From contig NC_134398.1 of the NCBI RefSeq assembly GCF_050003625.1, positions 21,862,622 through 21,926,621 of the forward strand: a stretch of 64,000 nt of DNA, written 5' to 3'. Under the pieces are notes generated by a model. That model was not told the origin of the DNA. It did not search any database and saw only the letters and a list, made by a program, of their open reading frames with translations. This DNA is from Haematobia irritans (taxonomy: Eukaryota; Arthropoda; Insecta; Diptera; Muscidae). Of the stretch, positions 23,745 to 36,556 are shown in pieces. Every line of letters begins with the position of its first letter. Within the stretch, counting starts at the first letter, position 1. The position numbers were made by a program, and so were the translations under genes.

Positions 23745-26430
23745 AAATTTCAAAATTTTATTTCTATAGAAAAATTTGTTTAAAATGTTATTTCTATAGA
23801 AAATTTTGTCAAAATTTTATTTGTATAGAAAAGTTTGTCAAAATTTAATTTCTATAGAAAATTTAGCCAAAATTTTATTTCTATAGAACATTTTGTTAAA
23901 ATTTTATTTATATAGAAAAATTTGTGAAAACTTTTATTTCTATAAAAATTTTTGTCAAAATTTTATTTCTATGGAAAATTTTGTCAAAATTTTCTTTCTA
24001 TCGAAAAGTTTGTCAAAATTTTATTTCTACAAGAAATTTTGTCAACATTTTGATTCTGTGAAAAATTTTGTTAAAATTTTATTTCTATGGAAAATTTTGT
24101 CAAAATGTTATTTCTATAAAATTTTTTTCAAAATTTTATTTCTATAAGAAATTTTGTCAAGATTTTATTTCTAAAGAAAATTTTGTCAAAATTTAAATTC
24201 TAAAAAATGTGGTCAAAATTTTTATTTCTGTAAGAAATTTTGTAAAATTTTATTTCAATAGAAAATTTTGTCAACACATTTTTTTCTATAGAAAATTTTT
24301 TTCAAAATTTTATTTCCGTAAGAAATTTTGTCAAATTTTTTTTTCTAAAAAAATTTGGTCAACATTTTATTTCTATAGAAAAATGTTGTCAAAATTTTAT
24401 TTCTGTAGGAAATTTTGTAAGATTTTATTTCTATAGAACATTTTGTCAAAAATTTTATTTCTATAGAAAATTTTGTCAAGATTGTATTTCTATTAGAAAT
24501 TTTGTAAGATTTTACTTCTATAGAAAATTTTGTCAAATATTTATTGTGATTAAAAATTTTGTCAAAATTCTATTTCTATGGCAAATGTTGTCAAAACTTT
24601 ATTTCTAAAGAAAATTTCGCAAGATGTTATATCTATACAAAATTTTGTCAACATTTTATTTCTATAGAACATTTTTTTTCAAATTTTATTTCTACAGAAA
24701 ATTTTGTCAAAATTTGATTTCTACAGAAAAATTTGTCAACATTTTGTTTCTATAGAAAATTATGTCAAAATTTTATTTCTATAAGAAATTTTGTCAAAAT
24801 TTTATTTCCATAGAACATTTTCTTAAAATTTTGTTAAAATATTGTTGCTACAGAAAATTTTGTCAAATTTTTATTTCTATAAGAAATTTTGTCAAGATTT
24901 TATTTCTAAATGAAATTTTGTCAAAATTTTATTTCTATTGAACATTTTATTTCTATAGAAAATTATGTCAACATTTTATTTCTTTAAAAAATTTTGTCAC
25001 AATTTTATTACTATTGAAAATTTTGTCAAGATTTTATTTCAATAAGAAATTATGTCAAAATTTATTTCTATAAAAATATTGTTAAAATTTTATTTCTTTA
25101 AGAAATTTTTTCAAAGTTTTCTATCTAAAAAAATTTGATCAACATTTTATTTCTATAGAAAATTTTGTGAACATGTTATTTCTATAGAACATTTTGTGAA
25201 AATTTTTTTTCTATAGAAAATTTTGTCAAAATTTTATTTCTATAGAAAATTTTATTAAAATTTTATTTCTATAGAAAATTTTGTGATCATTTTATTTCTA
25301 TAGAAAATTTTGTCAAAATTTTATTTCTATCGAAAATTTTGTCAACATTTCATTTCTATAAAATTTTTTTCAAAATTTTATTTTTATAGAAAAATTGTGT
25401 CAAAATTTTATTTCTATAAGAAATTTTTTGTCAAAAGTTTATTTCTATCGAAAATTGTGTCAAAATTTTATTTCTATAAAATTTTTCTCAAAATTTTATT
25501 TTTATAGAAAAATTGTGTCAAACTTTTATTTCTATAGAAAATTTTGTCAAAACTTTATATCTATAGAAAATTTTGTCAAAATTATATTTCTATAGAAAAT
25601 TTTGACAAAATTTTATTTCAATGGAAAATTTTGTCAAAATTTTATTTCTGTAGAAAATTTTGTCAAAATTTTATTTCTATAGAAAATGTTGTCGAGATTT
25701 TATTTCTATAGATAATATTGTCAAAATTTTATTCCTATAGAGAATTTTCTAAAAATTTTGTTAAAATTTTATTTCTATAGAAAATTTGGTCAACATTTTA
25801 TTTCTATAGAAAATTTTGTTAAAAATTTTATTTCTATAGAAAATTTTGTCAAAATTTTATTTCTGTAGAAAATTGTGTCAAAATTTTATTTCTATAAATT
25901 TGTTTTCAAAATTTTATTTAAAAAAAATTTTTGTCAAAATTTTATTTCTGTAGAAAATTTTGTAAATATTTTATTTCTATAGAAAATTTTGTCAACATTT
26001 TATTTCTTTAAATTTTTTTTTTTCAAAATTTTATTTTTATAGAAAAATTTTGTCAAAATTGTATTTCTATAGAAAATTTTGTCAAAATTTTATATCTATA
26101 GAAAATTTGGTCAACATTTTATTTCTATAAAAAATTTTGTTAAAAATTTTATTTCTATAGAAAATTTTGTCAAAAATTTTATTTCTATAGAAAATTTGGT
26201 CTACATTTTATTTCTATAGAAAATGTTGTCAATTTTTTTTCTATAGAATATTTTGTCAAAATCATATTTCTATAGAAAACTTTGTCAAAATTTTATTTCT
26301 AAAAAAAAAAAATTGTCAAAATTTTATTTTTTGAAAATTTTGTCAAGTTTATTATTTCAAAAAGAAATTTTGTCAAAATTTTATTTCTATAAGAAATTTT
26401 ATAAAAATTTTTATCGAAGGTTTAAATTTT
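23745..26430 (+). repeat. 29-bp AT satellite array (2.7 kb)
   Basis: Forward units, moderately diverged, with TTTCTATAAGAAATTTTGTC and TTTCTATGGAAAATT variants interspersed. If the two TSP1 exons belong together, this array is intronic. Confidence 0.92.
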
Positions 26431-28090
26431 AAAGATGACCTCTTTGGTTAGAAAATCCGATTACTTTCTGCGTTCACAAAGTGCTCAATTTGGAATGACA
26501 TCTCATTGGAGAAAACCACTTTCGTGAAAGCGAAGCAATTCCTTAGCTCTTCCCTGTCTAACCTTATTTGTGTTGTTTTTGTTCTTGGGCCACCACCATT
26601 GCATATGACTGCGCTACCAGTATCATTACAACGTTTTATTGCGCCACACTCAAACCGATTTTCAATAACCAGTATGTATGCCCCCGAATATATGAATTTC
26701 AACCGAATTATTTCTTATTCACCGTTGGATAGCCAAGAAACTACCTTCGATTTACTTTTCAAAAAAATCTCCTCAATTAATTCAATAGTTGTTAATTTGA
26801 AATTTCCTAAATTGATGGAAAATGACATTCTCTCATAAAATGACTCACATGTTGAGAATTTCAACATTCATCATTAGTTTCGCTATGTCGAGGTTCTAAT
26901 GGACCGATGGGCCTGTTAACTATTCACCATAATTTGAAATTCATAGTCATTGTCATTTTAGCGATGGATACCGTCGTGTATCATAGGTGTGGTCCTATGA
27001 GAACATTTCGCTACTTCATTTCAACATAGTTTTTTGGTTGTTCTGATTTTTCCAAATTTAGCTAAAGCGTTTTGGTTATGGATCATTGATTGAGAGCCTA
27101 CCATCATCAATTGTGGTATTGATATTCAATTTGGGGGGGCCTTTTTTTCACTCCATATCTCTCATACATGTAAGAAGAGTCAATTGGCGTTTAAATGCCA
27201 ATAAAAGCATTGATCGCAAACACAGTGTATCAAGGTTAAATTTCATGTTTTATGTCTGTCCGTCCGTCCGTCCGTATGGCTGACAATCCCCCTTAGTAAG
27301 TAATCCCTCAAATCCCCTTAATGCCCCCGCCCAACAAAACACAATGGTTAACAACTTGTCATTATTATCCAATGAAGAGTTCAGACCAGAGCCACTGTAA
27401 TGCATGCCAGCATGCCAGGGAGCGTTCAATCAATGATCCATGGTATGGGATTTCCATAACAATGTGGATGTCAGCCAACCTCTACCTTTGATGTTGTATG
27501 ACAAACATCATCTAGAGTGGAGCAGGGGGTACCAAACTATCTGGTGTAACTTCCTTCCACAATAATGTAGGCCTGTTGTGGCGGCTTCCACTTTGTGAAA
27601 ATTATGAGACAAAATAAAGAAAGGGATCATTAACTAAGTGGGTGAAGGTTATTGCTGCTTGCTTGTATGTTTTTAGTTATACCAAGTGACACATTCGTTG
27701 TCGCCACCAATGTGTTGAAGTGGTGTCACCGTGACATGAAGGGGCAAAACTGATGCGCGTGGAATGGAGTGGGGAACTTCTAGGAAAGATTACTTAATAA
27801 AATAATTATCTGTTACCATTGAAGAGTTCCTAAGTAAAAGGGAAATTTGAAATTATTTCAAACTAAATAATTGCATTGGGAAACCTTAGATGATATCAAC
27901 TGGAATGTGGTTTAGATTAGGGCTAGGTAAGGTGATAGTGACAGTCTGTTTTTCCTACATCACTTAGCCATCAAGTTCATTGTGATACTATAGGTGGTGA
28001 GATTCTCATTTCTCAAAACACCAAAACGGCGTCGTGCTAACCCTGTTGATCCTAGAATCATGGAACTGAATCTGGAGATTGGTAAGAGGT
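26431..28090. other. unique stretch, no confident gene
   Basis: The minus strand at about 26430-26600 reads FTKVVFSNEMSFQIEHFVNA followed by ESNRIF. It faintly resembles the first-aspartate region of a mariner transposase, but the key D would be N and no flanking domain is found. An isolated GTCY tract (tgtccgtccgtccgtccgta) lies near 27256. Nothing else recognised. Confidence 0.4.
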
Positions 28091-28201
28091 TAGGTTAGGT
28101 TGTAGAGGATGAAACCAGCCCGTAGCAAAAGGGGTTGATTCCCACTTAGATCATGTTGATCCATTGATCCATTTCCTCATAGTTGTTTTCCATCCTCTTT
28201 A

Positions 28202-29640
28202 TCAATCGCATTCGAGTGTTCGTGCGAGTTTCAAAGAAAGTGTTTTGTGGGTCTTCCATCCCGAGACCTTGACGAAGGCAAGTATATCCTTCAGATTGCT
28301 GTTCCGTACATTCATTATATCCTGAAAGAAAAAGGAGCCCAGTATCTTGTTTCTTCTAAAGGATAATGCTGGACACTGGCACAGAAAATGGTAGGAGTCT
28401 TCGGTTGCCTCTGGGTCCAGACACCATCTACATATATCGTCTGTCATTAAGACAATCCTTACCATGTGTTTTCCAAGTGTGTTGTGTCCTGTTATGATCC
28501 CTATCAATGCTGTGAGTCGTCATCAGAAAATCAGAGTTCTTACGGCTCTTGTCGTCCCCTATCAGTCGTGTCGTGGTTTGCTCGCAGGTCGCAGAGTAAG
28601 CCATAGGTCATCAGATCTGACATTGACTCTGTAAGTATATAAAGATAGTATATATCCGCCACCTCATTACCCATTATTCCATAATGGGTACCTAACCCAG
28701 CGCAGATTAATATTATGCTGTTCAGTCAGAGCTCTATGTTCTCTACGACAGCGGCTGACTACCTTCGACGTTATGTTCGGATTTCCTAAGGCCTTTTTTC
28801 GTGTCGAGCTGTCGATGAAAAAGCTGAAATTGCTTCTGAATATCTGCTTCATCAACAGTTCCGCAGCTTTCGCAATGGCAAATACCTACGCCTGAAAGAT
28901 GCCATCCATTTTGTATGAATCCCTAATCCGCAACTCTTCGCAGTAGGTTAGGTTAGGTTAGGTGGCAGCCCGATGTGTCAAGCTCACTTAGACTATTCAA
29001 TCCATTGTGATACCACATTGGTGAACTTCTCTCTTATCACTGAGTGCTGCCCGATTCCATGTTAAGCTCAATGACGAGGTACCTTCTTTTTATAGCCGAG
29101 TCCGAACGGCGTTCCACATTGCAGTGAAACCACCTAGAAAAGCTTTGAAACCCTCAGAAATGTCACCAGAATTACTGAGGTGGGATAATCCACCGCTGAA
29201 AAACTTTTTGGTGTTTGGTCGAAGCAGGAATCCAACCCACGACCTTGTGTATGCAAGGCGGGAATGTTAACCATTGCACCACGGTGGCTCCCTCTTCCAG
29301 TAAATACCACTGCCAGTGTCTTCCTTCACTTTCGAACCGTTCGTATAAATATGCAGGTCTCCAAAATGTATGCTGAGTCGCCATAAACTCTGTTCTAATA
29401 TCTCGCCCAACTGAAGCAACGAGTTCCGTGTGTCTGTATTCCGGGTTTCCGAGCGAGTCCAGGCTCTTCAGCCTCATTAGGATCTTCACCGCTGTTTTCC
29501 TGATATGCAGATCAAATGGGCAGACTCCCATCAGTACCTCTAGAGCTGCGGTGGCCGTTGTTTTCATTGCACCAATCATGTAAATAAGGCCGTCCTGTTT
29601 TAGATTAGTAAGATATTCGGCTAGCACAAGCAGAACACAT
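28202..29640 (-). pseudogene. non-LTR retrotransposon, C-terminal half with RNase H, split by a SINE
   Basis: On the minus strand from 29627: GAMKTTATAALEVLMGVCPF (post-RT region), then after the SINE a degenerate RNase H stretch (FSFFIDSSTRKKALGNPNIT ... LRWVRYP). It ends with DDICRWCLDPEATEDSYHFL and CQCPALSFRR, a C-x2-C...H...C knuckle. Several stops and frame changes are present. RNase H plus this terminal knuckle suggests an R1/LOA/I-type element rather than a typical jockey. The SINE at 28944-29292 divides it. It lies tail-out against the plus-strand RT piece at 29641-30953. Confidence 0.75.
28944..29292 (-). mobile_element. tRNA-derived SINE, full length
   Basis: The minus strand begins GGGAGCCACCGTGGTGCAAT and has A-box-like and B-box-like promoter motifs (the B box is mutated here). 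The common body includes GTTTTTCAGCGGTGGATTAT and AACGCCGTTCGGACTCGGC. It ends in a (CCTAA)n tail, read here as taggttaggttagg. CTCTTC is found just outside both ends, a possible short target duplication. It interrupts the non-LTR pseudogene. Confidence 0.85.
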
Positions 29641-30953
29641 GGTTAGAACATCTGAAGAAATGTAACATAGGCACAGGACCATGTAAAGTGGGGTCGACAG
29701 TTTGAGCCCTCTCGAACCCCCGCTACTAGGGATAATGGGATTTGGCGACTTGACAGTGGGTGATCGGAAGAGGCGCTCGATATTTGTCAACCGACAATTT
29801 GTCGGGCATCCCAAGAGTGATAGAGCGAAAAGGACAGTCATTCGTCACATCCATGGTCTCAGAGCCGACAATACACCACAATTTACTACAGCCGAAGATA
29901 CCGATATCATCAAGAGCGTAAAACCATCCAAAGCCCTGGGCCCCGAAGAAATCTCTATGCTAATGCTTAAGAATCTGGGAATACTGGGAGTTGAGTATTT
30001 GACTAGACTCCTCAATTTGTGCTTGGAATCGTCCATTATACCCGATGTCTGGAATATGGGTAGGGCGAATCCACTACTGCAACCAGGCAAATATTCGAGT
30101 AAGGGTCAATCGTACAAACCGATTTTCCTTCTCTCGCCAGTAGCCAAGACAAATGAGGCACTATTCCTCCTCAACCTTGTGGAGAATTTTCCAGCTGCCG
30201 ATCATCAACATATTTTCCGCACAGAACATAGTACGACCACGGCTTTGCATGTCATTTCAGTATAAATAGGGGACTAAATCAGCCCTATCCAAGTCACAGG
30301 ACGGTATTAATGGCGCTTGACGTCTTGAAGGCATTCTATAACATATGGTCAAACAAGCCAGACTATTCGAGGACATAGAGAACACGTCCATACCGACAGA
30401 AACCAAGCTTTGGGTTACTAATGATCTGTGCGGGATCCAGTTGTACGTGGAATTTAGGGAAAGGAAGTCAAGACCCCGTAGAATGAAACAAGGAGTTGCC
30501 CAGACTGGGATGATATATCCAGCACTTTTTAACTCTTACCTATCCTCTATTTCACCTCCTCCTGACGGCGTCGAGATTGTATCATACGCAGACGACTGTA
30601 CAATCATGGCATGCGGGCCCAATGTTGATAACATCTGCGACGTCTACCTTGGTGATCTTACCAGTTATTTCACTGCTAGAAATTTGAGGCTAACCGCCAC
30701 CAAATCCTCCGCCACTCTATTTACTATACGGACGGCAGAAGTACGCGGTGTAGATGGCGAAACGATTCAGACCATAAATTACCCCAATATTCTCGGGGTC
30801 AAATTCGACAGCCTTTTCAAGTCGTCGGTCCATTCCGCTGTAGAAACAAGGTCTTCGAGTTACATGTCCCTGACTGTAAATATGCGAAATTATTCTAGCA
30901 ACCCATCTTTTTTGAAATTTCATTTTCTAAGAAGAGCAGAAGACTGTTTATAG
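29641..30953 (+). pseudogene. jockey-like reverse transcriptase fragment
   Basis: Plus-strand frames give RT blocks in order: SVKPSKALGPEEISMLMLKN, IIPDVWNMGRANPLLQPGK, IFLLSPVAKTNEAL, ADHQHIFRTEHSTTTALH, then (other frame) ALDVLKAFYN with the first catalytic aspartate, MKQGVAQ, and YADD at 30585-30596 with the catalytic pair. At least one frameshift, near 30265-30345, and several substitutions make it non-functional. The endonuclease domain and the part after the thumb are missing. Confidence 0.85.
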
Positions 30954-32149
30954 GACCATTGCAAAGTAGTGCTGGTTGTCATCTATGTCAATTCACACTT
31001 TGACGTTTCCCATTCAATTCCTGTACTTCAACTGACATTACAGAGTAAAGACATTTCAATCCATTTTGTTTTGTTGTTGTATCTTAATTGAAGCTAAAAT
31101 TCCCTCCATAACTCACTTGGCCAATATTCCAAGAACTAATGCATCTAAATTTATGTACATAATCTGTTTATTGTATGAATTGGTCAATATTTCAATTTTG
31201 TTTCCATATGACTTCAGCCGTCAAACGACAAGTATTGCCATCAGCACTATCACACAATACAACAAAGTTGGTTTGGACCTGCCCCAATGCCCAGTAATCA
31301 CTCGGTTAGAATCCAGCTGCAATGTGGTGCATTGTTATGCTTATAGACTGGCGGGAAAAAAATATGATTAAATTTAACCCAGTTTCCAAGGGGAATGTCT
31401 GGCTGAGTGTATAGGGAGATTGGTTGGTTGGTTGTTTGGCTGAAACATTGTTCAATGCAACATTGCAAGCAAATTTGAGATTTCAAAGCCATTTTAATGG
31501 ATGTGATAACAAAAGTGATTCCTCCCACAATTTAATAAAATATGAAAAAATGCATCGACAAATATTTGATTAATATTTCAGAAATGATTATTCGGTGATA
31601 AGTATGGCAATCCCCGCATTCAAATAAGGGATTTGAAGTAATTGGAAAAGAGAAGGTCGTGAAGTAGGGATACACAGTTGTCAAAAAATGGACAAGTCCA
31701 AATTTTCAAAAAGTCCATAAGTCAACTCTTCCAAAATTTCAAAAAGTCCATGTTTCCAAATTTTGAAAAATTTGATTTTTTTTGATTCTGATTACAATCC
31801 TTGGTGGTGAGAGAATCGTTTAGTTTTCAAATTCCTTATTTACTTGAGGATACTATTTGTGGTATTGAATCATTGTCCACCGTCTATTTAGCGCCAGGAA
31901 CCACGCTAAGTCGTCTCCAAGATATTTTTAACGACTCACTAGATCTTTCGGTCCAATAACATAGGTGTTGGTCTCTTTTCTGCTTCGGTGTAAACTGTTC
32001 TTCAAATTAAATATCACAATCTCTTTGTAATATGGTTCGAATCTAATATGAGAACTGTGGCCACCTCTTCGTTGATATGGATGTAGTGTGGAGTTCTTCC
32101 GTGATTCGGCATCAACTTCGGATCTGTAATCTGATGAGTACTCATGGGA
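30954..32149. other. unique stretch without recognised gene
   Basis: No convincing frame. A short patch at 31680-31770 has repeated AAAAAGTCCA and CAAAATTT motifs. It passes gradually into the minisatellite. Confidence 0.4.
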
Positions 32150-33730
32150 ACTTCAGATGCGAAGAACACAGTGATGGCGATTCAAAGAACTCATTGATGA
32201 AACTGTAGATTCAAACAACTCCTTGGAGGAACTCGAGATCCATAGAACATGGTGGTGATGCAACTATAGACCGGAGCGGAGTTACTGTAGACTCGAAGAA
32301 GTCTTCCACAGTTCATCCGAATCATATAATCATGGAAGATTAAAAGAACTTAGCGATGGACTCATAGGTCCGAAGAAGTCGGTCAGGTGGTTGAAGTGGA
32401 ACTGTGGATCCCTAGAACTCATTTATGAAGCTTTAACTCCGAAGAACTCTGCAGTGCAGTTGCACATCGGAAAGTCTCAGCGATGGAATGGTAGATCAGA
32501 TGACGTCTGCGGTGTAGCCGTATATCGCAAAAACTCAGCGATGGAATGGTAGATCAGATGACGTATGCGGTGTAGCCGTATATCGGAAAAACTCAGCGAT
32601 GGAATGGTAGATCCGAAGAAATCTGTGGTAGGACTGCAGATTCGAAGAAATCGCCGATGGGGTCATAGATCTGAAGTGGTGGAACTGTAGGTCCGATTAA
32701 CTCAGTGGTGAAACTGTAGCTGCAAAAAACTCTACGATGGAACTGTGGATCCCTAGAACTCATTGATGAAACTTTCGCTCCGAAGAACTCTGCGTTGTAG
32801 CTGTAGATCGGAAAAGCTCAGCGATGGAATGGTAGATCCTAGGAAGTCTGTGGTAGAACTGTAGATTCGAAGATATCAGCGATGGAGTCCTGGATCAGTG
32901 ATGGGACTGTAGGTCCGAATAACTCAGTAGTAGAACTGTAGGATCGTAGAACTCATTGATGGAACTGTAGCTTCAAACAACTCTGCGATGGAACTGTGAA
33001 TCCATAGAACTTATTGACGAAACAGTAGCTGCGAAGATGGATGTGGTACTAAATGCATACAATTCTGTGGTAGAAATGTAGAACTCATTCATGGCAATGT
33101 AGATCCTAAGAAATCAGCAATGAAGTCGTAGACCTGAATAACTCAGTGTTGGAATTGTAGTTTCAAAGAATTCTGGAATGGAACTGTAGTTCCACAGAAC
33201 TTATTGATGGAACTGCCGATTCGAAGAATTCAGTCGTAGATCCGAAGGTCCGGTGGTAGAACTGTATATCCTCAGAACTCATTGATGGAACCATGTAGTC
33301 TAAAAACTCTGTGATGGAACTGTGCATCCGCAGAAGTCATTAATGGAACCGTAGATCCGAAGAAATCATAGATGCAACTGCGGATCTAGAAAACTCAGTG
33401 GTTGTACTGTAAATTCAAAGAACACGGAAGTGGAACTGTAGATCCGTAAAAGTCATTAATGGAATTGTAGTTCGGAAGAACACTGCTGTGGAGCTGTAGA
33501 TCGGAAAAACTCAGCTATGGAGAAACTGTAGATCCGAAGATGGATGTGGTGGAACTGTAAATTTAAACAAAAAATCTGTGGTAGAACTGTTGAACTCATT
33601 GATAGGACTGTAGATCTCTAGATTTCAGGGGGGAACTGCAATTTTAAACAAAATCTTGAGTAGAATTGTAGCTACACAGAACTCATTGATGGAACTGTAG
33701 ATTCGAAGGAATCAGCAATGGAGTTGTAGA
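32150..33730. repeat. second 29-bp minisatellite (GGAACTGTAGATCCGAAG type)
   Basis: Tandem units of the form GATGGAACTGTAGATCCG followed by AAGAACTCAGC. I counted exactly 29 bp between GATGGAACTG starts at several places, and 58 bp (a dimer) in the two near-identical copies near 32500. About 50 units. GTAG within the unit gives frequent stops, so it is not coding. It has no sequence similarity to the AT satellite despite the same period. Confidence 0.85.
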
Positions 33731-36420
33731 CACGATTGCCACACGAGCCAAAAATAATCTACCGAAATGTTAAGAAAATTCTACCAAACAAAAAAATCTT
33801 CTACAGAAAATTTTGTCAAAATTTTTTTCCTACATAAAAGTTTGCCAAAATTTTATTTCTACAAAAAATGTTGTCAAAATTTTATTTCTATAGAAAATGT
33901 TGGCAAAATTTTATTTCTACAGAAAATTTTGTCAAAATTTTATTTCTATACAAAATTTTGTCAAAATTTAATTTATAGAGAAAATTTTGTCAAAATTTTA
34001 TTTCTATACAAAATTTTGTCAAAATTTTATTTCTATAGAAAATTTTATCAAAATTTTATTTCTATAGAAAATTTTGTCAAAATTTTATTTTATAGAAAAT
34101 TTTGTCAAAATTTAATTCCTAGAGAAAATTTTGTCAAAATTTTATTTCTATAGAAAATTTTATCAAAATTTTATTTCTATAGAAAATTTTGTCAAAATTT
34201 TATTTTATAGAAAATTTTGTCAAAATTTTGTTTCTATAGAAAATTTTGTAAAAATTTTATTTTTATAGAAAATTTTGTCAAAATATTATTTCTATAAAAA
34301 TTTTTGTCCAAATTTTATTTCTATAGGAAATATTGTCAAAATTTTGTTTCTATAGAAAATTTTGTAGAAATTTTATTTTTATAGAAAATTTTATCAAAAT
34401 TTTATTTCTATAGAAAAGTTAATCCAAATTTTTTTCCTATAGAAAATTTTGTCAAAATTTTATTTTTATAGAAAATTTTGTCCAAATTTTATTTTTATAA
34501 AAAATTTTGTCAAAATTATATTTTTATAGAAAATTTTGTCAAAATTTTATTTCTATAGATAATTTTATCAAAATTTTATTCGTATAGAAAATGTTGTCAA
34601 AATTTTATTCCTATAGAAAATTTTGTCAAAATTTTGTTTCTATAGAAAATTTTGTAAAAATTTTATTTTTATAGAAAATTTTGTCAAAATATTATTTCTA
34701 TAGAAAATTTTGTCAAAATTTTATTTCTATAGAAAATTTTGTAAAAATTTTATTTTTATAGAAAATGTTGTAAAAATATTATTTCTATAAGAATTTTTGT
34801 CCAAATTTTATTTCTATAGGAAATATTGTCAAAATTTTGTTTCTATAGAAAATTTTGTAAAAATTTTATTTTTATAGAAAATTTTGTCAAAATTTTATTT
34901 TTATAAAAAATTTTGTGAAAGTTATATTTTTATAGAAAATTTTGTCAAAATTTTGTTTCTATAAAAAATTTTGTAAAAATTTTATTTTTATAGAAAATTC
35001 TGTAAAAAATGTATTTTTATAGAAAATTTTGTCAAAATTTTATTTCTATAGATAATTTTTTCAAAGTTTTATTTCTATAGAAAATTTTGTCAAAATTTTA
35101 TTTCTATAGAAAATTTTGTCAAAATTTTATTTCTATAGAAAATTTTGTCAAAATTTTATTTCTATAGAAAATTTTGTCAACATTTTATTTCTATTGAAAG
35201 TTTTGTGTAAATATTATTTCTATAAAAATCTTGTCAAAATTTTATTTCTATAGAAAATTTAATCCAAATTTTTTTTCTATAGAAAGTTTTTTCAAAATTT
35301 TATTTCTATAGAAAATTTTGTCCAAATTTATTTCCATATAAAATTTTGTCAAAATTTTATTTCTATAGAAAATTTTGGCAAAATTTTATTTCTATAGAAA
35401 ATTTTGGAAAAAATTTGGTATAACATCAGAATGCTTGACCTACCCCCAGAATACTTTTAAGTCCTCTTCATTTCTAAGGATAATATCTATCTTGCTTCTG
35501 ATTAATTCAATTAACTCACTTCTTTCGATACTTTCAGAAACATCAAGAAATTTTATTTTTATAGAAAATTTTGTCAAAATATTATTTCTATAGAAAATTT
35601 TGTCAAAATTTTATTTCTATAGAAAATTTTGTAAAAATTTTATTTTTATAGAAAATGTTGTAAAAATATTATTTCTATAAGAATTTTTGTCCAAATTTTA
35701 TTTCTATAGGAAATATTGTCAAAATTTTGTTTCTATAGAAAATTTTGTAAAAATTTTATTTTTATAGAAAATTTTGTCAAAATTTTATTTTTATAAAAAA
35801 TTTTGTGAAAATTATATTTTTATAGAAAATTTTGTCAAAATTTTGTTTCTATAAAAAATTTTGTAAAAATTTTATTTTTATAGAAAATTCTGTAAAAAAT
35901 GTATTTTTATAGAAAATTTTGTCAAAATTTTATTTCTATAAATAATTTTTTCAAAGTTTTATTTCTATAGAAAATTTTGTCAAAAATTTTGTTTCTATAG
36001 AAAATTTTATCAAAATTTTATTTCTGTAGACAATTTTGCCAAAATTTTATTTCTATAGAAAATTTTGTCAAAATTTTATTTCTATAGAAAATTTTGTCAA
36101 AATTTTATTTCTATAGAAAATTTTGTCAAAATTTTATTTCTATAGAAAATTTTGTCAAAATTTTATTTCTATAGAAAATTTTGTCAACATTTTATTTCTA
36201 TTGAAAGTTTTGTGTAAATATTACTTCTATAAAAATCTTGTCAAAATTTTATTTCTATAGAAAATTTAATCCAAATTTTTTTTCTATAGAAAGTTTTGTC
36301 AAAATTTTATTTCTATAGAAAATTTTGTCCAAATTTATTTCCATATAAAATTTTGTCAAAATTTTATTTCTATAGAAAATTTTGGCAAAATTTTATTTCT
36401 ATAGAAAATTTTGGAAAAAA
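33731..36420 (+). repeat. 29-bp AT satellite array led by a TIR-like end
   Basis: It opens CACGATTGCCACACGAGCC, one mismatch from the end CACGGTTGCCA of the 4417-10896 element. The lead-in AAAAATAATCTACC and regular satellite units follow. No matching right end is found. Two large segments within it are duplicates of each other (see 34661-36556). Confidence 0.85.
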
Positions 36421-36556
36421 TTTGGTATAACATCAGAATGCTTGACCTACCGCCAGAATACTTTTAAGTCCTCTTCATTTCTAAGGATAATATCTATCTT
36501 GCTTCTGATTAATTCAATTAACTCACTTCTTTCGATACTTTCAGAAACATCAAGAA
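34661..36556 (+). repeat. segmental tandem duplication spanning a splice acceptor
   Basis: About 34661-35556 recurs at 35551-36556. The offset is 890 bp at the left and 1007 bp at the right, the 117-base difference being about four extra satellite units in the second copy. The copied block ends with 140 bp of unique intron, a polypyrimidine tract, CTTTCGATACTTTCAG and the first bases (aaacatcaagaa) of the TSP1 exon. Confidence 0.9.

Noticed and set aside
26448..26838. Possible transposase or membrane-protein exon
   Set aside because: Only a short stretch resembles a mariner first-D region (with N for D); no flanking domains, TIRs or splice signals.
31066..31371. 101-codon plus-strand open frame
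   Set aside because: No recognisable domain, weak composition, no promoter or splice context; consistent with a chance frame in unique sequence.
33767..34153. Open frames coding for FYFYRKFCQNFISIENFVKIL repeats in many places
   Set aside because: Direct translation of the 29-bp satellite (29 x 3 = 87 bases gives a 29-residue period). Present wherever the array is regular.
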